From Deltaproteobacteria bacterium (GTDB lineage: Bacteria; Bdellovibrionota; FAC87; UBA2466), in NCBI GenBank assembly GCA_013205415.1, contig JABMMY010000331.1, positions 1-11,456 on the forward strand: a stretch of DNA of 11,456 nt, in the 5' to 3' direction. The translations under genes were made by a program, and so were the position numbers. Numbering within the stretch: position 1 is the first letter of the stretch; each line of letters begins with the position of its first letter. The notes beneath the pieces were generated by a model, which was not told where the DNA came from, made no database searches, and saw only the letters and a program-made list of their open reading frames with translations. Positions 1-6,173 of this stretch are shown here, one piece after another.

Positions 1-579
1 ATTAAGGACTCCGATTTAAAGGAGCAAAAACTATGTCAAGTGTATCTGACAAAAGGTGGAGTCACTCTCACCGTATTAATTAACACACTTAATAAAAATT
101 CAGCCAAAGTGCTGGGAAATTTATCTAAGACCTTTCTCCCCTGGACCTCCCAAAAATTAACCGATTTAGAGTTAGCAAAAACGCACTGCGTGAGTTTTGC
201 CGAGACCTCTAACTCTGGTGATCTGGGAGTTTTATTAAAAATGATTGCCGTGTTCAGCGATTGTGCCATTCGAATGGCTAGAGCTGAGAAATTTCGAGCT
301 CTTGCAGTAGCTGGCGACTGCACAACGGCATCTCCTAGTACCAATGGAATACTAGAGGCAGGTGATATTGGTCAATCGACTGGTGTGATCGATTCCACTC
401 ACCCGGGAATGTGTGATTCGGATGTACAAGCTTGCCGAGACGATTTAGTAAGTGTGACAGAGGGGAATCTTAATAGTAGTGGGTATTCTGATCTCGCAGC
501 GGCTATTCATTTATTACCCAACGGCATAAGCTCCGGAGTCAATACAACTATTCGAGCGGCGCTAAGCACTACATTGTAA
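1..579 (+). CDS. Unrecognised cysteine-containing protein, C-terminal part only
   Basis: This reading frame is open to the left edge of the window, so the true start most likely lies upstream; 192 codons are visible before the TAA stop at 577-579. A GTG at 40 is in frame, but the only Shine-Dalgarno-like stretch (AAAGGAG, 18-24) is about 15 bases away, too far for it. I do not recognise the family. Six cysteines are visible (about residues 12, 63, 88, 107, 138 and 145, counting from base 1), an even number compatible with disulfides in an exported protein. The last third is rich in Ser, Thr, Gly, Asn and Asp. No transmembrane segment is obvious. It ends four bases before the outer-membrane barrel gene, so the two are probably co-transcribed and this protein may also act in the envelope; that role is inference from context only. 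Confidence 0.6.
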   Translation: MKDSDLKEQKLCQVYLTKGGVTLTVLINTLNKNSAKVLGNLSKTFLPWTSQKLTDLELAKTHCVSFAETSNSGDLGVLLKMIAVFSDCAIRMARAEKFRALAVAGDCTTASPSTNGILEAGDIGQSTGVIDSTHPGMCDSDVQACRDDLVSVTEGNLNSSGYSDLAAAIHLLPNGISSGVNTTIRAALSTTL

Positions 580-583
580 CTTT

Positions 584-1999
584 ATGAAGAAAATAATTTT
601 TCTTATTTTAATTGTGGTTTCGCCTTTATTTGCAGTTAAGGAATATTATGCGATTAGTAGAAGTCTTAGGGCTCTTGGAATGGGGGGGGCTTTTTATGGT
701 GTTTCTAACGACGAGTACGCCCTTTTCTATAATCCTGCGGGCTTAAGTCTCTACCAAGGATCGCCTCAAGGGATGGTAAATTTTAATGGGCAGGTGGGAA
801 GTCGCACTCTTGATGCCTTTAAAACTAAAAACACACTTTCTGGAAACTCACTATCTCAATCGATCGATGCGCTCACACAATATCAAGGGGACCCTATTTA
901 TTTAGGTGGGAGTGTATTGCCCTACTTTTTAATGAAGCATTTAGCGGTGGGTATTCTCTTAGCTGATCTCAAAGCCGACTATCTTTTGTCGGGGAAAGAA
1001 CTAGATTCCGCAGTTGATTTTACGGCGATTTCAGACTCAGGTATTTTAGTGAGCTATGGACGACCGATTATTAACGAAAATTTACACATCGGTCTAACTA
1101 GCAAAGGACTGGTTCGCATTGGAGGAAGAAGCAGTTTTACCTTAGCCGATGTTATTCAAGGGGATAAAATAAAGTTAAACCCAAATGAACTTGGTGGAGT
1201 TGGTTTTGGAATCGATTTTGATTTAGGTATCATGTACGACATTCCTTATCTATCTTTTGGCCAGGCCAATCGAATCTCTTTTGTCTTAAATAATTTATTG
1301 GCCAGTCAATTTTCAATGGGTGCTAAAGGTTCAGGTCGCCCACCGGGACTTGTCCGAACGGCATCTTTGGGGTGGCACACCATTTTTTCTGGAATGGACG
1401 TGGTTCCTCAGGTTCATTTATTGGCCGACCTAGCGGAATTTCAGATAGGTGGCGAAGGCAATACCGAGTTGGGTGCCCGAACTGGCAAAATATTAAAACA
1501 TTTAAATCTCGGTGTAGAGGTTCCTTTAGGAGTCTTGACACTACGAACGGGAATTCATCAAGGGTATTTCACTGCAGGTTTCGGACTTAATTTGACCTAT
1601 GCAAAGCTAGAGTTTGCAACTTATGGCGAAGAATTAGCGAGTGGGCCAGGTAGACTTCCTAGTCGTAGATTCGCTCTCACTCTTGCTCTGGGAGCGGGCA
1701 CTCCGAATACCCGATTCAAACCGAATCTCAAGGGCAAACGGGTCGATTCTAATCAGAAAGATACTGAATTTAAAATAAGGCCTAAGCCTCCAGAACCCCC
1801 TAAGCCCGATCCGATGCTGGAGATACCACCCGCAGATCCTGGCACATCATTGGAGGTCCCCTTACAAAAGATAGAACCTAAAAATATTAAACAAACGGAA
1901 TCTGTGAACAATAAAGACAACTCAACGGTCCCGAATGATATTATAAAACCTAAAGACCCTAAAACCTCTTTAGACGACCTTATCAAACCAAAACAGTAA
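584..1999 (+). CDS. PorV/UPF0164-like outer-membrane beta-barrel protein with proline-rich C-terminal tail
   Basis: This 471-residue protein starts with a signal peptide (MKKIIFLILIVVSPLFA, likely cut after Ala17). Residues 25-54 carry the hallmark of the PorV/PorQ/UPF0164/TraF-like barrel group: an R-x-LGMGGA-x-x-G run followed by an N-P-A-G-L turn (N50-L54). Alternating hydrophobic strands continue to about residue 370, and the stretch around 346-370 (YGEE ... SRRFALTLALG) resembles the closing strands of this group. Residues about 374-471 are a low-complexity tail rich in Pro, Lys and Asp, with PEPPKPDP near 403 and two IKPK motifs near the end; it is probably disordered and periplasmic. 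Cargo is unknown; relatives act as outer-membrane channels or secretion shuttles. No ribosome binding site is visible before the ATG, and the four-base gap to the upstream stop suggests translational coupling. The run of eight G at 682-689 falls in codons 33-36. Confidence 0.75.
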   Translation: MKKIIFLILIVVSPLFAVKEYYAISRSLRALGMGGAFYGVSNDEYALFYNPAGLSLYQGSPQGMVNFNGQVGSRTLDAFKTKNTLSGNSLSQSIDALTQYQGDPIYLGGSVLPYFLMKHLAVGILLADLKADYLLSGKELDSAVDFTAISDSGILVSYGRPIINENLHIGLTSKGLVRIGGRSSFTLADVIQGDKIKLNPNELGGVGFGIDFDLGIMYDIPYLSFGQANRISFVLNNLLASQFSMGAKGSGRPPGLVRTASLGWHTIFSGMDVVPQVHLLADLAEFQIGGEGNTELGARTGKILKHLNLGVEVPLGVLTLRTGIHQGYFTAGFGLNLTYAKLEFATYGEELASGPGRLPSRRFALTLALGAGTPNTRFKPNLKGKRVDSNQKDTEFKIRPKPPEPPKPDPMLEIPPADPGTSLEVPLQKIEPKNIKQTESVNNKDNSTVPNDIIKPKDPKTSLDDLIKPKQ

Positions 2000-2004
2000 A
2001 CCCA

Positions 2005-2019
2005 AAGTAGGATCTACTT
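2005..2019 (+). promoter_or_regulatory. Small hairpin covering the ribosome binding site of the first M16 gene
   Basis: AAGTAG (2005-2010) and CTACTT (2014-2019) form a perfect 6-bp inverted repeat with a 3-base loop immediately before the ATG at 2020. The best Shine-Dalgarno match (AGGA, 2009-2012) lies in the stem and loop, so folding would partly hide it. The stem is short and A/U-rich, so its effect may be small. Confidence 0.3.
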
Positions 2020-3390
2020 ATGAAAAAAATAAATTTAATTGGAGTGACGGCTCTTTTTATTTTGTCACATTCAGTTTTTAGTGCGGACTATGAAAAGATA
2101 GGTGACAAAAAACTTTTCAACGGCGAGATAATCTCGGAATTTAAATTAACAAACGGACTAAAGGTTATTTTTCTTCCTCGGCACGAAGCTAAAGTTTTAA
2201 CATTTCAAACCTGGTTTGATATTGGTTCTCTAAATGAAAAGCTAGATGCCAAATTAAAGAAAACGGGATTGGCCCATCTATTTGAGCACATGATGTTTCG
2301 AGGTACCGATAAATATCCAGATGGTAAGTTTGATGAGATCACCTCTCGAATAGGTAGCGATAAACAAAATGCGACCACCTATTTTTATAGAACCAACTAT
2401 TATGAAAGTATTCCCTCTAATCAATTTAAAAAGTTACTCGAGTTAGAATCGGATCGCATGGCCAATCTTAAATTAGATTCAACCCTTTTAGAAAAAGAGA
2501 AGGGGGCGGTGGTTGGTGAATTAAGACGTGCTCTCGATAATCCAGGAAGATTAGCCTGGGATGAATTAAATCGTACTATTTATGAGGTGGCACCTTTCCG
2601 ATATACCGTACTAGGAACTGAAGAGGAGATTAAGGGCTTTACACTAGAAGAGGCGCAGTATTTTTACAAAACTTTTTATGCTCCTAATAATGCTGCCATT
2701 ATAGTCGTGGGAGATACTAACGAAGCCGAATTGATGAATCTAGTGGTCAAGTTTTATGGAGAGATGAAACCGCAGGAGGTGCCTCGATATGTCATGCCAG
2801 AGGAGCCGATTCAGAAAAAGGAGAGAAAAGTAGAAAAAACTCACGCTCAGGCCACCTCCGATATTTTACTGGTGGGCTATAGAATTCCCCCAGTGTCCTC
2901 CCCCGATATTGTTCCCATTTCTTTACTAAGCACCCATCTGTCTACTGGAATGGAATCGCGATTAAGAAAGGCGTTGGTAGATACGGGTATCGCAGTGGGA
3001 GCTAGTTGTGGAGTCAGTAATGTTCCCGATTATTTAGAATTTAGCGTTTCTCTAGCAGAAAACCATAAAGCAGATGAAGCCTTGGTAATTATCGATCGTG
3101 AAATTGAAAAATTAAAAACGCAACCCATAACAAAAGACCAATTGGAACGAGCCTTAAATCAAGAACTATTGGGCCTATATAATGGAATCGAAGATAACTC
3201 CTCGGTAGCCAGCATGATGGGTGATTATCTGATGATCGGTGGAAATTATATGAGAGGATTTGAAATTATTGAGCAGTATAAAAAGGTAAATCCCATCGAT
3301 TTAAAAAATATGGCTAAAAAATATTTGAAAAAAGAATATCGTTCGGTGGTGGTGGTAAAGCCTCAGCCCAAAAAGTCTTCAAGGAGCTAA
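2020..3390 (+). CDS. M16-family zinc peptidase, catalytic (zinc-binding) subunit
   Basis: This 456-residue exported metallopeptidase has a signal peptide (MKKINLIGVTALFILSHSVFS, cut near Ser21). The inverted zinc motif HxxEH is present as H86-L-F-E89-H90, and E167 in VVGELRR is spaced correctly to be the third zinc ligand. The fold is two tandem M16 domains: about 40-230 (active) and about 270-440 (inactive partner domain). The C-terminal domain carries SRLRKALVDTG at 313-323, where M16B enzymes normally have an Arg/Tyr pair that holds substrate; here both positions appear to be Val (V320, V326). The enzyme therefore probably needs the next gene's product, which has the pair. Length fits bacterial M16B subunits of about 450 residues. 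The likely role is degradation of peptides in the periplasm. Start choice is supported by AGGA seven bases upstream and by the signal peptide. Confidence 0.92.
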   Translation: MKKINLIGVTALFILSHSVFSADYEKIGDKKLFNGEIISEFKLTNGLKVIFLPRHEAKVLTFQTWFDIGSLNEKLDAKLKKTGLAHLFEHMMFRGTDKYPDGKFDEITSRIGSDKQNATTYFYRTNYYESIPSNQFKKLLELESDRMANLKLDSTLLEKEKGAVVGELRRALDNPGRLAWDELNRTIYEVAPFRYTVLGTEEEIKGFTLEEAQYFYKTFYAPNNAAIIVVGDTNEAELMNLVVKFYGEMKPQEVPRYVMPEEPIQKKERKVEKTHAQATSDILLVGYRIPPVSSPDIVPISLLSTHLSTGMESRLRKALVDTGIAVGASCGVSNVPDYLEFSVSLAENHKADEALVIIDREIEKLKTQPITKDQLERALNQELLGLYNGIEDNSSVASMMGDYLMIGGNYMRGFEIIEQYKKVNPIDLKNMAKKYLKKEYRSVVVVKPQPKKSSRS

Positions 3391-3393
3391 TAT

Positions 3394-4818
3394 ATGTTTC
3401 GTATCACTTTATGTCTCATTTGTCTTAGCGGGATTGCCTTTGGAAAAGGGCGAGTCTCTTTTCATGCTAATCCTGTTACTGAAAACGGAAGTTTCGTGGG
3501 CCCAAAAATATTTTACGAGAAAAACGCGGCTTCGCTAACCACCGATATTAGTGTGGTAGTGATGACAGGAGGTATTGATGACCCTATTGATAAATTGGGT
3601 TTAAGTCATCTTGTCGGCGAAATGATTCTGCGGGGAACTAAAAAGAAAAGCAGGGAGAAATTTCAGAGCGACTTAGAGCGAATGGGGGCCTCTCTTTCGG
3701 CGAATGTTTCGCTAGATACCATTCAATTTTCTGGCAGTGTAATAAAGGAAAATACCTCAAAGTTTTTAGCCTTGCTGGAAGAGGCCTTGTTACAGCCCGC
3801 GTTTTCAGAAAAAGATTTTTTTGAACTAAAGCGTGAAATTATCAACGACATTAAACATATCAAAAACTCTAACAATCGTCTTGGTGGCTTAGCGGCTAGG
3901 CTAGAAATGTTTAAAGGAACCCCTTTAGAAAAACCGATTATGGGGAGTCAATCGACGGTAGAAAAAATTACCCTTGGAGATATTCAAAAGAAATATAACA
4001 ATTCTTTTGATAGGCCGAAAATTATTTTTGCAGCGGCCGCCCCCTTTCCAGAGTCCGATATGACGGAAAGTTTTTCTCGCATTTGGAGGCAATTTCCTGA
4101 TGGCGTAAAAGCTACTAAGCGCCTTATTATTCCAAAGGTTCCTGAGAAGCCCACTTTAATAGTGGTGCACAAACCTAAAACGTCTACGGGCTCACTTTTT
4201 TTCGCTCAGGCAGGAATCACCATTCAGGATCCAGAACGATATACCTTGAACACCGGAAATTTTTCCTTTGGAGGCGAGCCGTTAGTCTCTCGGCTTTTCA
4301 AAACGATTCGAGGAGAGTTGGGCTGGACCTATGCTATCGGAAGTTCCTATGCCTCCATTGGAGGGTTATCCAATCAGCAGGGCTTATATACGATCTCCTC
4401 CACCCCTAGCATGGAATTTACCTCTAAAACTATTTTCAAAACTCTGGAGATGTGGAGAAGCTATATTAATGAAGGTCTTTCAAGTGACGAAATGGATCTT
4501 GCTAAGGATAGTTTAGTTAATTCATATCCTTTCGAATTTGAAAGTGCTGCAAAGCGAGTCTCCCATAAATTATCAAGTTTTTTATATAGCATTCCCATTT
4601 TGACCCCCGAGGAATTTGCGGAAAAAATTGGAGATATTAGTAATCGAAAATTAAAGGCGGCTCTGAAAGAAAAACAGAAATCTGAGGGCTGGTTGATTGC
4701 CTTAGTGGCCGATAAGGATGTGATCGCAAAGGACCTCGAGGAATATCAAAAAGACATTCCTAAGGAACAGCGACTCACTATTTCCAAAGTATATACCCCC
4801 GATGAATTAGTTAATTAA
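3394..4818 (+). CDS. M16-family peptidase-like protein, non-zinc (Arg/Tyr) subunit
   Basis: This 474-residue partner of the preceding gene has an N-terminal signal peptide (MFRITLCLICLSGIAFG). The M16 fold is clear, but the zinc motif is broken: the HxxEH position reads H72-L-V-G-E76, and the third ligand aligns with D152 instead of Glu. The C-terminal domain does retain the substrate-binding pair in the stretch after SRLFK: R306 and Y313 (R-G-E-L-G-W-T-Y). This matches the family pattern in which one M16B subunit supplies zinc and the other supplies Arg/Tyr, as described for the heterodimeric Sphingomonas sp. A1 enzyme. A good ribosome binding site, AAGGAG (3381-3386), lies within the last codons of the upstream gene and the two genes are three bases apart, favouring balanced synthesis. 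On its own the protein should be inactive. Confidence 0.9.
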   Translation: MFRITLCLICLSGIAFGKGRVSFHANPVTENGSFVGPKIFYEKNAASLTTDISVVVMTGGIDDPIDKLGLSHLVGEMILRGTKKKSREKFQSDLERMGASLSANVSLDTIQFSGSVIKENTSKFLALLEEALLQPAFSEKDFFELKREIINDIKHIKNSNNRLGGLAARLEMFKGTPLEKPIMGSQSTVEKITLGDIQKKYNNSFDRPKIIFAAAAPFPESDMTESFSRIWRQFPDGVKATKRLIIPKVPEKPTLIVVHKPKTSTGSLFFAQAGITIQDPERYTLNTGNFSFGGEPLVSRLFKTIRGELGWTYAIGSSYASIGGLSNQQGLYTISSTPSMEFTSKTIFKTLEMWRSYINEGLSSDEMDLAKDSLVNSYPFEFESAAKRVSHKLSSFLYSIPILTPEEFAEKIGDISNRKLKAALKEKQKSEGWLIALVADKDVIAKDLEEYQKDIPKEQRLTISKVYTPDELVN

Positions 4819-4826
4819 ATTCTGTC
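4815..4826 (+). repeat. Copy 1 of TTAAATTCTGTC, left of the ATPase gene
   Basis: This 12-base word overlaps the TAA stop of the second M16 gene and recurs at 6136-6147 on the other side of the ATPase gene. With four bases skipped, the match extends to TTAGTTAA plus ATTCTGTC (4807-4826 against 6132-6147). The 62-base gap that follows (4820-4881) has a weak AT-only inverted repeat (ATAAAAT 4829-4835 with ATTTTAT 4849-4855) and a T8 run at 4872-4879, but no convincing GC-rich terminator. Confidence 0.45.
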
Positions 4827-4881
4827 ACATAAAATTACTTTGTGAGTCATTTTATCTCCCCTCGTCGAAAGTTTTTTTTAA

Positions 4882-6048
4882 TTACAGAATGTCTTCCGCA
4901 TTATTGCGGGTAATCACAACGCCTGGCAAAGAATCAGGAAAGGCCTCTTTGAACTCACGAAAACCCTTCTCGTGACGTTCTTTGGTTTTATCCCAGGTTA
5001 CCTGGTACGGGATGATTCCTTCGGGGGTAGGAACCACGAAGTCGACCTCGTTCTTCTCGCGCCAATAATAAACTTCTCGATATTTTTTTCTTAGACAAAG
5101 AAAAACGGCCGCTTCAAGTTTTTTTCCAAGATCTAGGCCAGTCCTTGTTATCACCGCTGCCCTTAATCCCAAATCGATCGGATAATATTTTTTATGGCGG
5201 GCTAGCCGTTGTTTTTCTGAGAAGGTGAAATAAGGGCAAGACTGAATAATGTAGGCAGATTCACAGGCGTCTAAATAAGAACCTACCGTACCGATACTGA
5301 TCTTTAGCACATTCGCTAGGTTTCGTTGGCTCGTTTCAGATCCCGTAGCTTCGAAAACCGTTTTCACAAGCTGGTTCAGGGCTAATGCCGAGCGTATAGC
5401 AATGCGATTTTTAATGTCGCGCTCAATGATATCTGTGAAGTACTCTCTTAAGAGCATTTGCGGATTTTCAAAACTAAGAACTTTGGGAAATCCTCCGTAT
5501 TCAAGATAATCCTCAAGCTTTGCTCTGGGTTTAAAAGTTTTATACTCAACATAGTCAAAGGGAAAGAGCTCGATGGACAGGTGTCTTCCCGTTAATTTGC
5601 TTCCCAGTTCACCAGACAACAGAGAAGAATTGGATCCGGTGATAATAAAAAAATCCTTTTGTGGTTTAGCCAGCTTTTGGTGTAACCATTTTTGCCAGTT
5701 CTTGATGTTTTGAATTTCATCGAAAAAGAAATAATGAGGTCCGGAGGGAAAGACCTCATGAGCCAGATTTACCGTTTCCTCTAGAAGCTCAAAACTTAGG
5801 TGTTCGCTTAGCCTAGGATCTTCAAAATTCAAAAAATAGCAGCGTTTTGGGTCTAGCTGTTGGCTTTGCATCACCTGGGCGAGGAGTGTGGATTTACCAC
5901 ACCGCCTAACACCTGTAATAGCAAGAACGAGATCGTCGTGAAGTGGCGTTAAGTCTTTCAAAATCCCACGTTGCAGGGTTTTGGGCGGTGCTTTTTCCCA
6001 ATAACTCCAGTCTTTTACTACCTGGTTTAGGATGGATTTTTCTAACAT
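4882..6048 (-). CDS. AAA ATPase of the ATPase_14/DUF4143 family
   Basis: This 388-residue cytoplasmic ATPase has a Walker A motif, GVRRCGKST, at 46-54; a Walker B, FFFDEIQ, at 107-113 (D110, E111); and a TGSNSSLLS sensor segment near 137-145, all typical of the ATPase_14 group. A winged-helix-like stretch follows (about 238-268, QRNLANVLKISIGTVGSYLD). The C-terminal DUF4143 region contains EVDF at 334-337 and YQVTWD at 348-353, the layout of a PD-(D/E)xK-like nuclease fold. The usual E-x-K is replaced by Q-V-T, so nuclease activity is doubtful. Members are widespread, often stand-alone accessory genes of unknown cellular role. It stands alone between convergent and upstream genes with no operon partner. 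No Shine-Dalgarno is visible before the ATG, and the upstream symmetric sites suggest tight transcriptional control. The start is supported by the family-typical N-terminus. Confidence 0.9.
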   Translation of the reverse strand: MLEKSILNQVVKDWSYWEKAPPKTLQRGILKDLTPLHDDLVLAITGVRRCGKSTLLAQVMQSQQLDPKRCYFLNFEDPRLSEHLSFELLEETVNLAHEVFPSGPHYFFFDEIQNIKNWQKWLHQKLAKPQKDFFIITGSNSSLLSGELGSKLTGRHLSIELFPFDYVEYKTFKPRAKLEDYLEYGGFPKVLSFENPQMLLREYFTDIIERDIKNRIAIRSALALNQLVKTVFEATGSETSQRNLANVLKISIGTVGSYLDACESAYIIQSCPYFTFSEKQRLARHKKYYPIDLGLRAAVITRTGLDLGKKLEAAVFLCLRKKYREVYYWREKNEVDFVVPTPEGIIPYQVTWDKTKERHEKGFREFKEAFPDSLPGVVITRNNAEDIL

Positions 6049-6061
6049 ATACTGTATGTTA
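6043..6061 (-). promoter_or_regulatory. Inverted repeat spanning the ATPase start codon
   Basis: TAACATA (6043-6049) and TATGTTA (6055-6061) form perfect 7-bp arms around a 5-base spacer. The ATG of the ATPase gene (6046-6048 on the minus strand) lies within one arm. Possible roles are an operator for a dimeric repressor, or an mRNA hairpin that hides the start codon. It could be chance in AT-rich DNA. Confidence 0.35.
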
Positions 6062-6075
6062 AATGGTTTTTATAA

Positions 6076-6099
6076 AAGTGTCGATTATAATCGACACTT
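6076..6099 (-). promoter_or_regulatory. Perfect 24-bp palindrome with -10-like centre, upstream of the ATPase gene
   Basis: The half-site AAGTGTCGATTA is followed directly by its exact reverse complement, with no spacer. The centre ATTATAAT contains TATAAT on both strands (6086-6091 on plus, 6084-6089 on minus). On the minus strand, transcription would start near 6077 and give a leader of about 29 bases before the ATG at 6048. I see no good -35 hexamer at standard spacing, so an activator or a repressor covering the -10 is plausible. The symmetry itself is directly seen; its function is inferred. Confidence 0.6.
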
Positions 6100-6132
6100 C
6101 TGGGATAGAGCGTAACTACAACTCATACCGTT

Positions 6133-6173
6133 TAGTTAAATTCTGTCGCGTTTCAGGCGACAGAATTTAACTA
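6133..6173 (-). terminator. Long hairpin at the end of the phosphatase gene, probable terminator
   Basis: TAGTTAAATTCTGTCGC (6133-6149) pairs perfectly over 17 bp with 6157-6173 around a 7-base loop. The TAG stop of the phosphatase gene (minus strand, 6173-6171) forms the outer end of the stem. The core CTGTCGC/GCGACAG is GC-rich and the flanks are AT-rich. Read on the minus strand, the tail is AATTTAAC, not a real U-run, so intrinsic termination is plausible but not textbook. Alternatives are an mRNA 3'-end stabiliser or a dispersed repeat element. Confidence 0.5.
6136..6147 (+). repeat. Copy 2 of TTAAATTCTGTC, within the hairpin right of the ATPase gene
   Basis: This is the same 12 bases as 4815-4826, here in the left arm of the 6133-6173 hairpin. 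The two copies enclose the ATPase gene and its control region in direct orientation. In a window this size a few exact 12-base matches are expected by chance, so only the placement makes it notable. Confidence 0.45.

Noticed and set aside
33..83. Short 16-codon frame with a strong ribosome binding site
   Set aside because: Too short to support as a gene and fully overlapped by a longer frame open at the window edge; kept as a finding only.
36..344. 102-codon minus-strand frame
   Set aside because: Antisense to the plus-strand frame that leads directly into the operon; no ribosome binding site or recognisable motif.
1753..1986. 77-codon minus-strand Gly/Ser-rich frame
   Set aside because: Mirror image of the Pro/Lys-rich tail of the barrel gene; composition is explained by the sense strand.
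4829..4855. Inverted repeat ATAAAAT/ATTTTAT as a terminator between the convergent M16 and ATPase genes
   Set aside because: The stem is only A/T pairs with a 13-base loop, and the T8 run at 4872-4879 is not adjacent to it, so it does not qualify as an intrinsic terminator.
4882..6048. ATPase as part of a toxin-antitoxin or phage-defence pair
   Set aside because: It has no adjacent partner gene on either side in the same direction, so a two-gene defence system is not supported.
4815..6147. ATPase region as an insertion sequence
   Set aside because: No transposase and no terminal inverted repeats; only direct 12-base words that could occur by chance.
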